In this document: positions 44,171 through 53,264 of the stretch, piece by piece | Numbering within the stretch: position 1 is the first letter of the stretch | Layout of the letters: every line of letters begins with the position of its first letter | From: Actinomadura_C sp036008685 | GTDB lineage: Bacteria > Actinomycetota > Actinomycetes > Streptosporangiales > Streptosporangiaceae | DNA: 64,000 nt | Assembly: GCA_036008685.1 (NCBI GenBank) | Contig: DASYNF010000210.1 | Span: 92,090 to 156,089, forward strand | Direction: 5' to 3' | Notes under the pieces: model-generated | What the model was told of the DNA's origin: nothing | The model's database searches: none | What the model saw: the letters and a program-made list of their open reading frames with translations, nothing else | Made by a program: the position numbers and the translations under genes

Positions 44171-45310
44171 TCACCTCTGTGCGTCTGCGAAGGATTCCAG
44201 CCGGATGCGGTTCCTGGGCAGCCCGAGCTGGGCGAGCCGCTCAGTGGTCGCGACGACCATGTCCGGCGAGCCGCACACGTAGGCGTCGTGCTCGGCCCAG
44301 TGGCCGTGCCGCGCCACCACGTCCGGCAACACGCCGTGCTGGGCGCCGTGCGCGTCTCCCGCCGAGGGCAGGGTGTCGCCGGGCGCCGAGACCGCCGGGA
44401 CCACGGTCAGCCAGGGTGACTCGGCGGCCCGCTTACCGAGGTCCTCGAGATCGTAGAGCGCGTCCGCGGTCTGCGCGCCGAAGAACAGGTGCACGCGGGG
44501 CGGGGTCGCCCGGCGCGCTATCTGTTCGAGGATGGCCTTGATCGGCGCCAGCCCGGTGCTGCCGGCCACCAGCAGGATGTCCCGCTCGGACTCCTGGTCC
44601 AGCGTCAGGGTGCCGATCGGCGGGCCCAGCCGGACCCAGTCCCCGACCCGGAGCGTCCGCACGAGTGTCTGGCTGATCAGGCCGCCGTCCACGAGCCGCA
44701 CGTGGAAGTCCAGGGTGTGGTCGGCCCGCGGCGCGTTGGCCATCGAGTAGTAACGCCATCCGCGCCGCCGGGAGCTCGCCTCGAGCGCGACGGACTGACC
44801 GGGAAGGTAGCCCAGGGGCCTGTCGGGCATGACCCGGAGCATCGCGATGTCGAACCGGCGCCGCTCATGGCTGATCACCTGGGCGTTCCACCAGGCCGGC
44901 CGCACCATCGCGTCTTCGTTGGCGGCTTCCAGCATGACCTTGGCCACGAGGTTGTAGGCCGCGGTCCAGTCCTCGGCGAGATCGTCGCTCCACTCCGGCC
45001 CAAGGAAGTAACGGAGCGTAGCCACCAGGCTGGCTCCGACCTCGGGATAGTGCTCCGCGACGACGCTGAACTTGCGGTGGTCCCGACCGAGTTGCCGCAA
45101 GAACGGGACCAGCTCCGGGAGCACGTCCACCTGCGAGACGATGCGCCCGAGGGCGCCCAGCAGCTTGTCCCGCTGCGCGCTCATCCCGATCGGGAACATC
45201 TCTCTGATCTGCGGATTTCGTACGAACAGGTCGGAATAGAAGAACAGGGCGACAGCGTCGCCCTGTTCCGCGACCCGCGCGAAGCTGTCCTTCAATCGCT
45301 GAGCGTCCAC
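44171..45310 (-). CDS. Flavohemoglobin-type globin-ferredoxin reductase
   Basis: Globin fused to an FAD/NAD(P)H reductase, probably a nitric oxide dioxygenase. The globin domain is at about 1-130 (FSVVAEHYPEVGASLVATL carries the proximal His region), the FAD domain at about 140-240 (RYYSMANAP), and the NAD domain to the end (LLVAGSTGLAPIKAIL, and VCGSPDMV). 379 aa from GTG 45310, which has GGGGAG upstream; a TTG at 45328 is the longer alternative. A stand-alone globin gene lies just upstream. Confidence 0.9.
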   Translation of the reverse strand: MDAQRLKDSFARVAEQGDAVALFFYSDLFVRNPQIREMFPIGMSAQRDKLLGALGRIVSQVDVLPELVPFLRQLGRDHRKFSVVAEHYPEVGASLVATLRYFLGPEWSDDLAEDWTAAYNLVAKVMLEAANEDAMVRPAWWNAQVISHERRRFDIAMLRVMPDRPLGYLPGQSVALEASSRRRGWRYYSMANAPRADHTLDFHVRLVDGGLISQTLVRTLRVGDWVRLGPPIGTLTLDQESERDILLVAGSTGLAPIKAILEQIARRATPPRVHLFFGAQTADALYDLEDLGKRAAESPWLTVVPAVSAPGDTLPSAGDAHGAQHGVLPDVVARHGHWAEHDAYVCGSPDMVVATTERLAQLGLPRNRIRLESFADAQR

Positions 45311-45398
45311 ACGGTCTCCCCCCGGCAATCACGAACATCACGAGCCTAAGGGATGTTTTGGGACTAATGAGACAGAGGGGACAATTCAGCTAGAGTCA

Positions 45399-45803
45399 TC
45401 ACTCTCGGTCACTGATCCCTTCCACCATGACCTGTGCGACGAGACCGTACGCGGCGGCCCAGTCCCGCTCGAGTTCGGGAGTCCACGCCGGGCCGCTGAA
45501 GTGCCTGAGGGTGTTCATCAGGCTCGCGCCCACCTCGGGATAGTGCTCCGGAGAGACCCCGAACCCCTGGTGCCGCCGGCCGAGATCATGGAGGAACGGG
45601 ACGAGTTCCGGGGTCCGGTCCACCAGGGAGACGATGTGCGACAGCGCGCCGAGCAGCTTCTCGTGCTGCTTGCCCATGGCCGCCGGGAACATCGGCCGGA
45701 GGCCGGGATCGCGCTCGAACAGGTCCGAGTAGAAGTACGCCGCGACGTCGTCGCCGTGCTTCGCGACCAGCACGAAGTTGTCCTTGATCCCTTGCGGATC
45801 CAT
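45399..45803 (-). CDS. Single-domain bacterial hemoglobin
   Basis: A 134-aa globin of the Vitreoscilla/flavohemoglobin-globin type: VLVAKHGDDVAAYFYSDLF and GVSPEHYPEVGASLMNTL (proximal His). ATG 45803 has GAGGGACCG upstream. It resembles the globin half of the next gene over its whole length, so the two look like a duplication with or without the reductase. Confidence 0.9.
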   Translation of the reverse strand: MDPQGIKDNFVLVAKHGDDVAAYFYSDLFERDPGLRPMFPAAMGKQHEKLLGALSHIVSLVDRTPELVPFLHDLGRRHQGFGVSPEHYPEVGASLMNTLRHFSGPAWTPELERDWAAAYGLVAQVMVEGISDRE

Positions 45804-45888
45804 CGGTCCCTCTTCTCGTGTCGGTTGGCGAAACGCCCATAGTGTCACATTCGCCACACGAGTGACGTTAGGGATGTCCGAGACGTGA

Positions 45889-48800
45889 TCAGGCCGGCTC
45901 GGGTTCGCGGATGCGCTGGCTGATGACATGGGTCACCCCGTCACCGCGCATGCTGACTCCGTAGAGCGCGTCCGCGCCCTCCATGGTCCGCTTCTGGTGG
46001 GTGATGATGATCAGCTGTGACGACTCGCGGAGCTCCTCCAGGATCGTCAGGAGCCGCTGGGTGTTGGTGTCGTCCAGCGCCGCCTCGACCTCGTCGAGCA
46101 CATAGAACGGGGAAGGACGGGCCCGGAAGATCGCGACCAGGATCGCGATGGCGACCAGCGAACGCTCGCCGCCGGACAGGAGCGAAAGGCGCTTGACCTT
46201 CTTCCCCGGCGGCCGGGCCTCCACCTCGACCCCGGTCGCCAGCATGTCGTCCGGCTCGGTGAGCGAGAGCCGTCCCTCGCCCCCGGGGAACAGGCGCGAG
46301 AAGATCCGCTCGAACTCGCGCGCGGTGTCCTCGAACGCCGAGGCGAACACCTGCTGGACCCGCTCGTCGACCTCCTTGACCACGGTGAGCAGGTCGCGAC
46401 GGGTCTTCTTGAGATCCTCCAGCTGTGAGGTCAGGAAGGCGTGGCGCTCCTCCAGCGCCGCGAACTCCTCGAGGGCCAGCGGATTGACCTTCCCGAGCTG
46501 GGTGAGCTGACGCTCGGCCGTCTTGGCCCGTTTCTCCTGGACGACCCGGTCGTAGGGCTGCGGCCGGGCCTCCTCGCCGGCGTCGGGCGCCGGCGGTACG
46601 GGCTGCTCGGGGCCGTACTCGGCGATGAGGGCGGCGACCTCGACGCCGTATTCCTCCAGCGCCCGGTTCTCGAGCTGCTCCAACCGCAATCGCCGCTCGG
46701 CCCGAGCGACCTCGCTGCCGTGGACCACGTTGACGAGTCTCTCCAGCTGAGCGGACAGCTCTCGCACCTGGGCTCGAATGATCTTCAGCTCGGCGTCGCG
46801 GCTCTCGCGCGCCCGTTCGGCCGCCTCGCGCTGGGTCACGGCGGCGCCCAGGGACAGCTCGATGCGTTCGAGGGACGCCTGCGCTCCCTGCTCCACCGCC
46901 TTGGCGACGAGGGCCTGCCGATGCCTGCGCTCGCGCCGCGCGGCCGCCCGAGCGCGTTCCTCGCGCTCCTTGCGGGCACCGCGCTCGAGCGCGTCGGCCC
47001 GGCCGGTGATCGCCTTGACCCGCTCCTCGGCCGTACGGACCGAGAGCCGCGCCTCCATCTCGGCCGCGCGGAGCTCCTGGGAGCGCTCGGCGAGCCGGTC
47101 CCGCCGCCCCGTGTCCGGCTCGTCCTCCTCCTCCGCGGCCTCCTCCGCCACCTCGAGGCGCTCCTGCAGCTCGGCGACGCCGTGGGCGTCGCGTTCGCGA
47201 GCCTCTTCGGCGGTCGCGAGCGCCCGGGCGAGCCGCTCGACCTCCTGCCGGGCGGCCTGTGCCCCCGCCTGGAGCCGGGCCAGGTGCCTGGCCTCCTGTG
47301 CCGCCTGAGCGTCGACCTCCCGCAACCGGGCGCGTACCCGGTCCAGCTCCGACTGTGCCTCACCGGCCCGGGCCTGGGCCTGGTCGACCGCGCTCTGGGC
47401 CGCCTCGCGGGCCGCCTGTGCCCGCCGCTCGGCCTCGCCGGCCTCGCCGAGCGCGGTCGCGCTGAGCTCCGCACGCTCGCCCGCGGCGGCCAGGCTCTCG
47501 ATCGCCTCGTCCAGCGCGGCCCGCATCTGCAGCGGCCCGTGTCCTCCGCCGGCGGTGCCACCGTGCGCCCAGTGCGCGCCCAGCAGGTCTCCGTCCCGGG
47601 TCACCGCGCGCAGCATGGGCTCCGCCTTGACCACGACGCGGGCGGCGGCGAGATCCTCGACGACCACGACGCCCTCGAGGAGGTGGCCGATCGCCGAACG
47701 GATCGGCTCCGGCGCCGAGACCAGTTCCCCGGCATGCCGGGCACCGGCCGGAAGGGGCGTCACGGCGGCCGGTCCGGGGCCCGGCCCGTCGCCGACCACC
47801 ATGCCGACGCGCCCGGAGTCTCCGTCCCGTAACAGGCCGAGCGCAGCCTCCGCGGTGTCGAGCGAGGCGACGGCGACGGCCTCGGTGGCCGCCCCCAGCG
47901 CCGCCGCCACGGCGGCCTCGACGCCCGGCTCCACGGTGACCAGCGCCGCCACGGTGCCGAGCACGCCCTCGAGGCCGGCCGCCAGAACGGCCTCGCCCCC
48001 GGCCGCGGCGCCGTCCACGGTCAGCTGGAGCGCCTCGACCCGGGCGCGCAGTGCGGCGACGGCGCGCTGGGCCTCCTGGTCCGCGTCCCGCGCGGCCACG
48101 ACCCGGCCCCTCGCCTCCTTCAGTTCCCGTTCCGGTCCGGCGACCGCGGCACGCCCCTGTTCCAGCGCCGACTTCGCCTGTGCCAGGGCGGACTCCGCCC
48201 GTTCATGGTCGGCGGTGAGCCGCGGATCCACGCCGGTCCCGGAGTCCCGCGCGTCGCATTCGGCCTGCGCCGCCTCGGCACGCTGCTGCGCCTCGGCACG
48301 GGCCGTGGCGAGCCGGCCGATCTCCGCCTCGGCCGCCTGGCTCTTCCCGCGCAGCGCCTCGACCCGTCCACGCAGCCTGGCCAGGCCCTCCCGGCGATCC
48401 GCGGCTGCTCGGGTGGCGTCGTGGAGCCTGCGCTCCTCGCCCTTGAGCAGGTTCTCGGCCTCGGTCCGCTCGCGTACCGCCTCGGTCAGCCCGTCTTCGG
48501 CCTCCTCGAGCCGGCCGCTCAGCCACTCCTCCTGCTCACGGATCTCGGCCGCCTCGCGCTCCATGTCCTCGGGGTCACGGCCGCGCCGTTCCTCGGACCC
48601 CGCCTCGGTGGCGTGCCGGTGCCGCTCGGCGGCAAGGTCCGCGACCCCGCGCAGGCGCTCCCGCAGTGACGACAGCCGGAACCAGGTGTCCTGCGCCTTG
48701 GCCAGGCGAGGAGCCTCGGCCTGCGCCTCCGCCTCGAGTTCGGTCTCGCGGGCCTGTGTTTCCGCGAGCGCCCGCTCCACCCCCAGGCGCCGCTCCCTGA

Positions 48801-49551
48801 CGGCCGCCTCGTCGGCCGCCTCCTCCTCGAGCCTGCTCCGGAGGGTCAGGAGGTCATCGGCGAGCAGACGCAGCCGTGCGTCGCGGAGCTCGGCCTGGAT
48901 GGTGGCCGCTCTACGTGCGAGCTCGGCCTGCCGCCCGAGCGGCTTGAGCTGGCGGCGCAGCTCTCCGGTCAGATCCTGGACCCGGGTGAGGTTGGCCTGC
49001 ATCGCGTCGAGTTTGCGCAGCGCCTTGTCTTTGCGCTTGCGGTGCTTCAGGACGCCGGCCGCCTCCTCGATCACGGCTCTCCGGCCCTCGGGTCCCGAGT
49101 GCAGCACGGCGTCGAGCTGCCCCTGCCCGATGATGACGTGCATCTCACGTCCGATGCCCGAGTCCGAGAGCAGATCCTGTACGTCGAGGAGCCGGCAGGG
49201 GTCCCCGTTGATCGAATACTCGCTCTGACCGGACCGGAACATGAGCCGGCTGATCGTCACCTCGGTGTAGTCGATCGGGAGGGCGCCATCGGAGTTGTCG
49301 ATCGTGAGGACGACCTCGGCCCGGCCCAGCGGCGGCCTGCTGGCCGTGCCCGCGAAGATGACGTCCTCCATCTTGCCGCCGCGCAGGGACTTGGCGCCCT
49401 GCTCCCCCATGACCCACGCGAGGGCGTCCACCACGTTCGACTTGCCCGAGCCGTTGGGACCGACGACGCAGGTGATGCCGGGTTCGAAGCGCAACATCGT
49501 GGACGAGGCGAAGGATTTGAAGCCGCGCAGCGTGAGGCTCTTCAGATACAC
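45889..49551 (-). CDS. smc: Chromosome segregation ATPase SMC
   Basis: Structural maintenance of chromosomes protein, 1220 aa. Walker A is in VVGPNGSGKSNVVDAL near residue 26. Two long coiled coils flank a hinge at about 500-650. The C-terminal head has LSLLSGGERSLVAIAIL and the Walker B in FYVLDEVEAALDD. GTG 49551 has GGGAGGAG upstream; the longer frame to 49593 starts without similarity. Acts with ScpA/ScpB, not present here. Confidence 0.97.
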   Translation of the reverse strand: MYLKSLTLRGFKSFASSTMLRFEPGITCVVGPNGSGKSNVVDALAWVMGEQGAKSLRGGKMEDVIFAGTASRPPLGRAEVVLTIDNSDGALPIDYTEVTISRLMFRSGQSEYSINGDPCRLLDVQDLLSDSGIGREMHVIIGQGQLDAVLHSGPEGRRAVIEEAAGVLKHRKRKDKALRKLDAMQANLTRVQDLTGELRRQLKPLGRQAELARRAATIQAELRDARLRLLADDLLTLRSRLEEEAADEAAVRERRLGVERALAETQARETELEAEAQAEAPRLAKAQDTWFRLSSLRERLRGVADLAAERHRHATEAGSEERRGRDPEDMEREAAEIREQEEWLSGRLEEAEDGLTEAVRERTEAENLLKGEERRLHDATRAAADRREGLARLRGRVEALRGKSQAAEAEIGRLATARAEAQQRAEAAQAECDARDSGTGVDPRLTADHERAESALAQAKSALEQGRAAVAGPERELKEARGRVVAARDADQEAQRAVAALRARVEALQLTVDGAAAGGEAVLAAGLEGVLGTVAALVTVEPGVEAAVAAALGAATEAVAVASLDTAEAALGLLRDGDSGRVGMVVGDGPGPGPAAVTPLPAGARHAGELVSAPEPIRSAIGHLLEGVVVVEDLAAARVVVKAEPMLRAVTRDGDLLGAHWAHGGTAGGGHGPLQMRAALDEAIESLAAAGERAELSATALGEAGEAERRAQAAREAAQSAVDQAQARAGEAQSELDRVRARLREVDAQAAQEARHLARLQAGAQAARQEVERLARALATAEEARERDAHGVAELQERLEVAEEAAEEEDEPDTGRRDRLAERSQELRAAEMEARLSVRTAEERVKAITGRADALERGARKEREERARAAARRERRHRQALVAKAVEQGAQASLERIELSLGAAVTQREAAERARESRDAELKIIRAQVRELSAQLERLVNVVHGSEVARAERRLRLEQLENRALEEYGVEVAALIAEYGPEQPVPPAPDAGEEARPQPYDRVVQEKRAKTAERQLTQLGKVNPLALEEFAALEERHAFLTSQLEDLKKTRRDLLTVVKEVDERVQQVFASAFEDTAREFERIFSRLFPGGEGRLSLTEPDDMLATGVEVEARPPGKKVKRLSLLSGGERSLVAIAILVAIFRARPSPFYVLDEVEAALDDTNTQRLLTILEELRESSQLIIITHQKRTMEGADALYGVSMRGDGVTHVISQRIREPEPA

Positions 49552-50147
49552 GTGCGCGCACTCCTCCCGGTCCGCACCCCTGAACAGTCGCACGATACCG
49601 GTCAGCGGCCGGCAGATCCGGTATCACCGGTGTTCGCCCACCCAATGCGCTACGGCCGGCGATCGTGCACGGGACCTCTCGCCGGACCACCTCCATCGGC
49701 GGGACCCTGGGCCCGCCGGGCGGCGGCGCCTACGGGTTGACCGAGACCGACGTGGTCCAGGGGCGGTGCCGGCCTCGGCGGTGAAATCCCCGGTGACGCA
49801 GGTCAAAGACATTCCGGCTCATCTGACCTGCGGAGGCTATGGCACTTCGCCGACGCGACTCGGCGTCTTCTCAGCGGTTTGCGAGAGACGTCCACGGCCC
49901 AGATCCCGGATGGCGCCTACTCGGGGTGTCAGGACAGCGCGTTCCGGCACGGGATGGATGCTCCCCGGGCAACTCCCGTTACCTCGGCCGTCATCTTCCC
50001 TGATGGACCGCGAGGGCTTTGTCCGTGCCATTACCGGCGCGAGATGACGACCGGAAATCCGCGCCTGTCAACGCCGAAGACCCGACATATCAGGACAAAA
50101 CAAAGGGACGTCGATATCGACGTCCCTTTCGGTCTCGGCACAGACGG
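49552..50147. other. Long intergenic region upstream of smc
   Basis: About 600 bp with no convincing gene. It has an 8-bp inverted repeat GATACCGG (49594-49601 with 49618-49625) about 45 bp ahead of smc, and another at 49798-49805 with 49824-49831. The right end holds the perfect palindrome at 50102-50129. Several open frames exist on both strands but lack ribosome sites. Confidence 0.6.
50102..50129. terminator. 28-bp perfect palindromic terminator
   Basis: AAAGGGACGTCGAT at 50102-50115 followed directly by its exact reverse complement at 50116-50129. It lies 18 bp past the stop of the small coiled-coil gene, on the minus strand, and ends in a short run of A/T. Likely an intrinsic terminator. 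Confidence 0.85.
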
Positions 50148-50345
50148 TCAGGTCAACGCCGGTTCACGGTCCTTGACACCAAGGGCCAGGACATCGTCCT
50201 GGTCGACCGATGCCAGCGCCTTGTTCTCCGCCTCGAGCCGTACCAGTTCGGCTTCCAGATCCCGAACACGCCGCTGCAGACGCCGCATCTCCGCGACCAT
50301 CCGGGGGTCGGGACCGCCGACGTGGCCGAGTAGAGCCTTCGCCAT
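50148..50345 (-). CDS. Small coiled-coil protein, conserved actinobacterial type
   Basis: A 65-aa protein beginning MAKALLGHVGGPDPRMVAEM, then a leucine/glutamate coiled coil (RVRDLEAELVRLEAENKAL). ATG 50345 with GGAGGACCC upstream. The type is common in actinomycetes. Function unknown; a dimer through the coiled coil is likely. Confidence 0.85.
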   Translation of the reverse strand: MAKALLGHVGGPDPRMVAEMRRLQRRVRDLEAELVRLEAENKALASVDQDDVLALGVKDREPALT

Positions 50346-50521
50346 GATTAAGGGTCCTCCACGCTGAGTAACCAGCAGGATCGCGCACAAAGAGCCGGTA
50401 AGCCGATGCGCGTATCATCTAGAGTCGCACCGGCCGGAGTGTCGGTCAAGACGGACATCACAGGCCAGTAACAACCGGTCCCCACAAGTTTAGCAGGTAC
50501 AAACCAGAACGCCCTACCCCA

Positions 50522-50800
50522 TCAGCGTTCCACGAAACCGTTCAGGCCGCCACGAGACCCGCTCCACCGTTCCGTGACACCACTGACCAGGCCAGGTGTA
50601 TCGGATCCGCGCAACAGTTCCAGCAGCCGTTCACATGACGCTCGGGAACCTTCGGCAACGACTTCGACACGGCCGTCTCTCAGGTTGGTCGCGGATCCGA
50701 CAAGCCCCAGTTCGAGCGCCCGGGCGCGCACCCACCAGCGGAAACCGACACCTTGCACGCTCCCGCGCGCCCACGCCGTCAGCCGTACGACCTCACTCAC
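50522..50800 (-). CDS. acyP: Acylphosphatase
   Basis: 92 aa. The active site is in GSVQGVGFRWWVR (Arg) and SATNLRDGRVEVVAEG (Asn). Hydrolyses carboxyl phosphates such as acetyl phosphate and 1,3-bisphosphoglycerate. It lies between mutM and the coiled-coil gene, and the usual smc neighbourhood includes it. Confidence 0.95.
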   Translation of the reverse strand: MSEVVRLTAWARGSVQGVGFRWWVRARALELGLVGSATNLRDGRVEVVAEGSRASCERLLELLRGSDTPGLVSGVTERWSGSRGGLNGFVER

Positions 50801-50855
50801 GGAACGTCATCTTAGGGAGCCGGGGGCCGGCATGCGCGGCGACGGTGGCAGCACG

Positions 50856-51812
50856 TCACCATCGGGCCCGGCGCGGACGGGGCTGGCACCGCGGGCAGCT
50901 GTAGGACGAACGGTTCATGAAGACGTCGCGCCGGATCGGGGTGCCGCACCGGCCACACGGCTGATCCCCGCGCCCGTAGGCGTCCAGGGAGCGATCGAAG
51001 TAGCCGCTCTCCCCGTTGACATTCACGTACAGGCTGTCGAAGGACGTCCCGCCGACGGCCAGAGCGGCTCCCATGACCTCGCGCACACCCTCGAGCACTC
51101 GGGCCGTCTCCGCCCGGGTCAGCGTCTCGGTCGGACGGGCCCAGTGCAGGTGGGCACGCCACAGCGCCTCGTCGGCATAGATGTTGCCGACCCCACTGAT
51201 CAGCGACTGGTCGAGCAGCGCCCGTTTGATCCCGGTCTGCCGCCGCCGCAGCGCACGGTAGAACGCCTCATCGTCGAACGCCTCCTCGAGCGGGTCACGC
51301 GCGATGTGCAGGATCGGCTCCGGGACGTGTCTGGCGGCCTCGCCTCGTTCGGCCGCTGCGCCGAAGGCTTCCGGGAGCAGGTCCGTGACCATGAGGTGGC
51401 CGAAGGTGCGCTGGTCGACGAAGCGGAGGTCGAGACCGCCGTCCGCGAATGCCATCCGAACCCGCAGATGCTTTTCCAGCGGCCTGTCCGGCTCGCCCAC
51501 GAGCAGCTGCCCACTCATGCCGAGGTGCGCCAGCAACGCCTCCGCCTCGTCGACGGGCCGCGGCATGGCGTCCGTCCGCGCCGTCGCGAGGGCGACGACC
51601 GCCGGGGCGACGACGGGGAGCCACAGATACTTGCCGCGGCGCTCGGCACCGAGCACCGTAAGGCCGGTCAGCCGGGCGGCGAAGTCCGCCGGCCCGGCCG
51701 CGTGCCGCCGGACGGCCCGCGGGTGCAGCACGCTGACGGACGCGATCGTCCGGCCGGACACCCAGCCGTCCAGGCCGCGGCGTACGACCTCTACCTCGGG
51801 CAGCTCAGGCAC
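50856..51812 (-). CDS. mutM: Formamidopyrimidine-DNA glycosylase (Fpg)
   Basis: Bifunctional glycosylase/lyase removing 8-oxoguanine. N-terminal catalytic PELPEVEVVRRGLDG (Pro1, Glu2), the helix-two-turn-helix region GVGNIYADEALWRA, and a C-terminal zinc finger (CGRCGTPIRRDVF ... CPRC). 318 aa, slightly long for the family. Its start overlaps the DUF1737 gene by 8 bp. Confidence 0.96.
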   Translation of the reverse strand: MPELPEVEVVRRGLDGWVSGRTIASVSVLHPRAVRRHAAGPADFAARLTGLTVLGAERRGKYLWLPVVAPAVVALATARTDAMPRPVDEAEALLAHLGMSGQLLVGEPDRPLEKHLRVRMAFADGGLDLRFVDQRTFGHLMVTDLLPEAFGAAAERGEAARHVPEPILHIARDPLEEAFDDEAFYRALRRRQTGIKRALLDQSLISGVGNIYADEALWRAHLHWARPTETLTRAETARVLEGVREVMGAALAVGGTSFDSLYVNVNGESGYFDRSLDAYGRGDQPCGRCGTPIRRDVFMNRSSYSCPRCQPRPRRARW

Positions 51813-51990
51813 CGGCGGTCCCCGGGCGGACGAGGGCCTGGGCGGCCATGACCCGCGCCCCGTCGCAGGTCAGTGCGGGCGAGCCGTACAGCTCGTACCC
51901 GTCCTCGATCAGGGCGCTGACGCGCTCACAGAACTCCGCGTCATCCGGTCCGCTGATCAGCCGGTACCGCAGGGAGGATGGTTCCGTCAT
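51805..51990 (-). CDS. DUF1737 domain protein
   Basis: A 61-aa protein of the DUF1737 type (YRLISGPDDAEFCERVSAL and GYELYGSPALTCDG). Function unknown. It lies 20 bp after rnc and overlaps mutM, in one likely transcript. Confidence 0.88.
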   Translation of the reverse strand: MTEPSSLRYRLISGPDDAEFCERVSALIEDGYELYGSPALTCDGARVMAAQALVRPGTAGA

Positions 51991-52010
51991 GTGAAGAAGG
52001 GTAGTGAAGG

Positions 52011-52754
52011 TCAGCCCTTGCCCGCGGCGCCGGCGGCCTCATGCGCGGCCGCCCGGGCGCGGATCTCGGTCCAGGCGGCCTCGGCGGCGTGCTGCTCGGC
52101 CTCCTTCTTGCTGCGGCCCTCCCCGGAGCCGTACACCTGCCCGCCGACCCGGACCGAGGCCCGGAAGGTCTTCTGGTGGTCCGGGCCGCTCTCCATGACG
52201 TGGTAGTCGGGTACGCCGAGATCCTCGACGGCCGTGAGCTCCTGCAGCGAGGTCTTCCAGTCAAGGCCCGCACCGAGGCTCGCCGACCTGTCGATCAACA
52301 CGTCGAAGAGCCGGTGCACCAGATCGGAGGCCTCCGTGAGACCCAGGTCCAGATAGACCGCACCGATCAGCGCTTCGAGGGTGTCGGCCAGGATCGAGGA
52401 CTTGTCCCGGCCGCCGGTTCCCTCCTCGCCGCGGCCGAGCCGGATGTGGGCCCCCACGCCGAGCGAACGGGCCACACCGGCGAGAGCCCGCATGTTGACG
52501 ACGGCGGCCCGGAGCTTCGCCAGCTGTCCCTCGGGCAGATCGGGGTGGCTGCGGAACAGCGTGTCCGTGACGACCAGGCCGAGCACGGAGTCACCGAGGA
52601 ACTCCAGGCGCTCATTGGTCGGCAGGCCGCCGTTCTCATAGGCGTACGAGCGGTGCGTGAGCGCCCGCTCCAGCAGTTCCTCGTCGAGATCGACGGCGAG
52701 AGCGCGCTCGAGATCGGCGCGGTCCGGCACAGGGTCGGGAGATTTCAGGCTCAC
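52011..52754 (-). CDS. rnc: Ribonuclease III
   Basis: Double-strand RNA endonuclease for rRNA processing. The signature NERLEFLGDSVLGLVVTD is near residue 47, followed by the C-terminal dsRNA-binding domain (SLQELTAVEDLGVPDYHV and SKKEAEQHAAEAAW). 247 aa from GTG 52754, which has GGAGG four nucleotides upstream; GTG 52775 is the longer option. Confidence 0.96.
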   Translation of the reverse strand: MSLKSPDPVPDRADLERALAVDLDEELLERALTHRSYAYENGGLPTNERLEFLGDSVLGLVVTDTLFRSHPDLPEGQLAKLRAAVVNMRALAGVARSLGVGAHIRLGRGEEGTGGRDKSSILADTLEALIGAVYLDLGLTEASDLVHRLFDVLIDRSASLGAGLDWKTSLQELTAVEDLGVPDYHVMESGPDHQKTFRASVRVGGQVYGSGEGRSKKEAEQHAAEAAWTEIRARAAAHEAAGAAGKG

Positions 52755-53086
52755 ACGTCCTCCTCGTAGCTCCACACCTCATCGTGGGTCCATCGCTACG
52801 GCGAGTGACATGCCCGGCGGTCACGAAGACCACACAGGTAAGGATTCCGCGAAGACGAGGTGTGCGCCGGCGAGTCGATCCCCCGGCGTACACCACGGCC
52901 TCGGGCACTCCTCCGTCACCCACCCGATGTCCACATCCGGCCTGGGGCGGCCCGGGCGGTTCCGATCGGCGCCCGTCGCCCGGCCGAAGTGAAAAGGATT
53001 GCATGATCACGCAGAACACGATCACACGGCTCAGTGAACGCGAGCCGTGCCTTCGGGCGGCGCGATCATGCAACCCTCCGCAGGGA
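52755..53086. other. Intergenic region between rnc and rpmF
   Basis: 332 bp holding the likely rnc promoter and, at 52996-53076, a long imperfect hairpin downstream of rpmF. No gene is supported. Confidence 0.6.
52996..53076. terminator. Long imperfect stem-loop after rpmF
   Basis: An outer 17-bp stem with two mismatches (52996-53012 with 53060-53076) encloses an inner perfect 8-bp stem CACGGCTC (53025-53032) with 53042-53049. It lies 11 bp past the rpmF stop on the minus strand and probably terminates that operon. Confidence 0.65.
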
Positions 53087-53263
53087 TCAAGCCTGCGTAA
53101 TGACTTGACGCCGGTCGTAGGTGCCACAGGCCGAGCATGCGATGTGCGGCAGCTTGGGGTCGTGACACTGCGGGCACTCGACCAGAGTCGGCGCCGCGGT
53201 CTTCCACTGCGAACGCCGATGCCGCGTGCGACTGCGCGACTTCTTCCGCTTTGGGACGGCCAC
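53087..53263 (-). CDS. rpmF: 50S ribosomal protein L32, zinc-ribbon form
   Basis: 58 aa. VPKRKKSRSRTRHRRSQWK is the typical start, with zinc-binding pairs CPQC and CSAC, so this is the zinc-containing (C+) type. GTG 53263 has AGGAGG upstream and lies 1 bp after the DUF177 stop. Confidence 0.96.
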   Translation of the reverse strand: MAVPKRKKSRSRTRHRRSQWKTAAPTLVECPQCHDPKLPHIACSACGTYDRRQVITQA

Positions 53264-53264
53264 C

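Noticed and set aside
46441..49228. Very long open frames on the plus strand opposite smc
   Set aside because: They are antisense to a clear SMC protein, are Ser/Ala/Arg- or Leu/Gly-rich, and lack ribosome sites and any family motif.
49552..50147. Possible small gene in the smc upstream gap
   Set aside because: Candidate frames lack ribosome sites and look like chance translations of GC-rich DNA.
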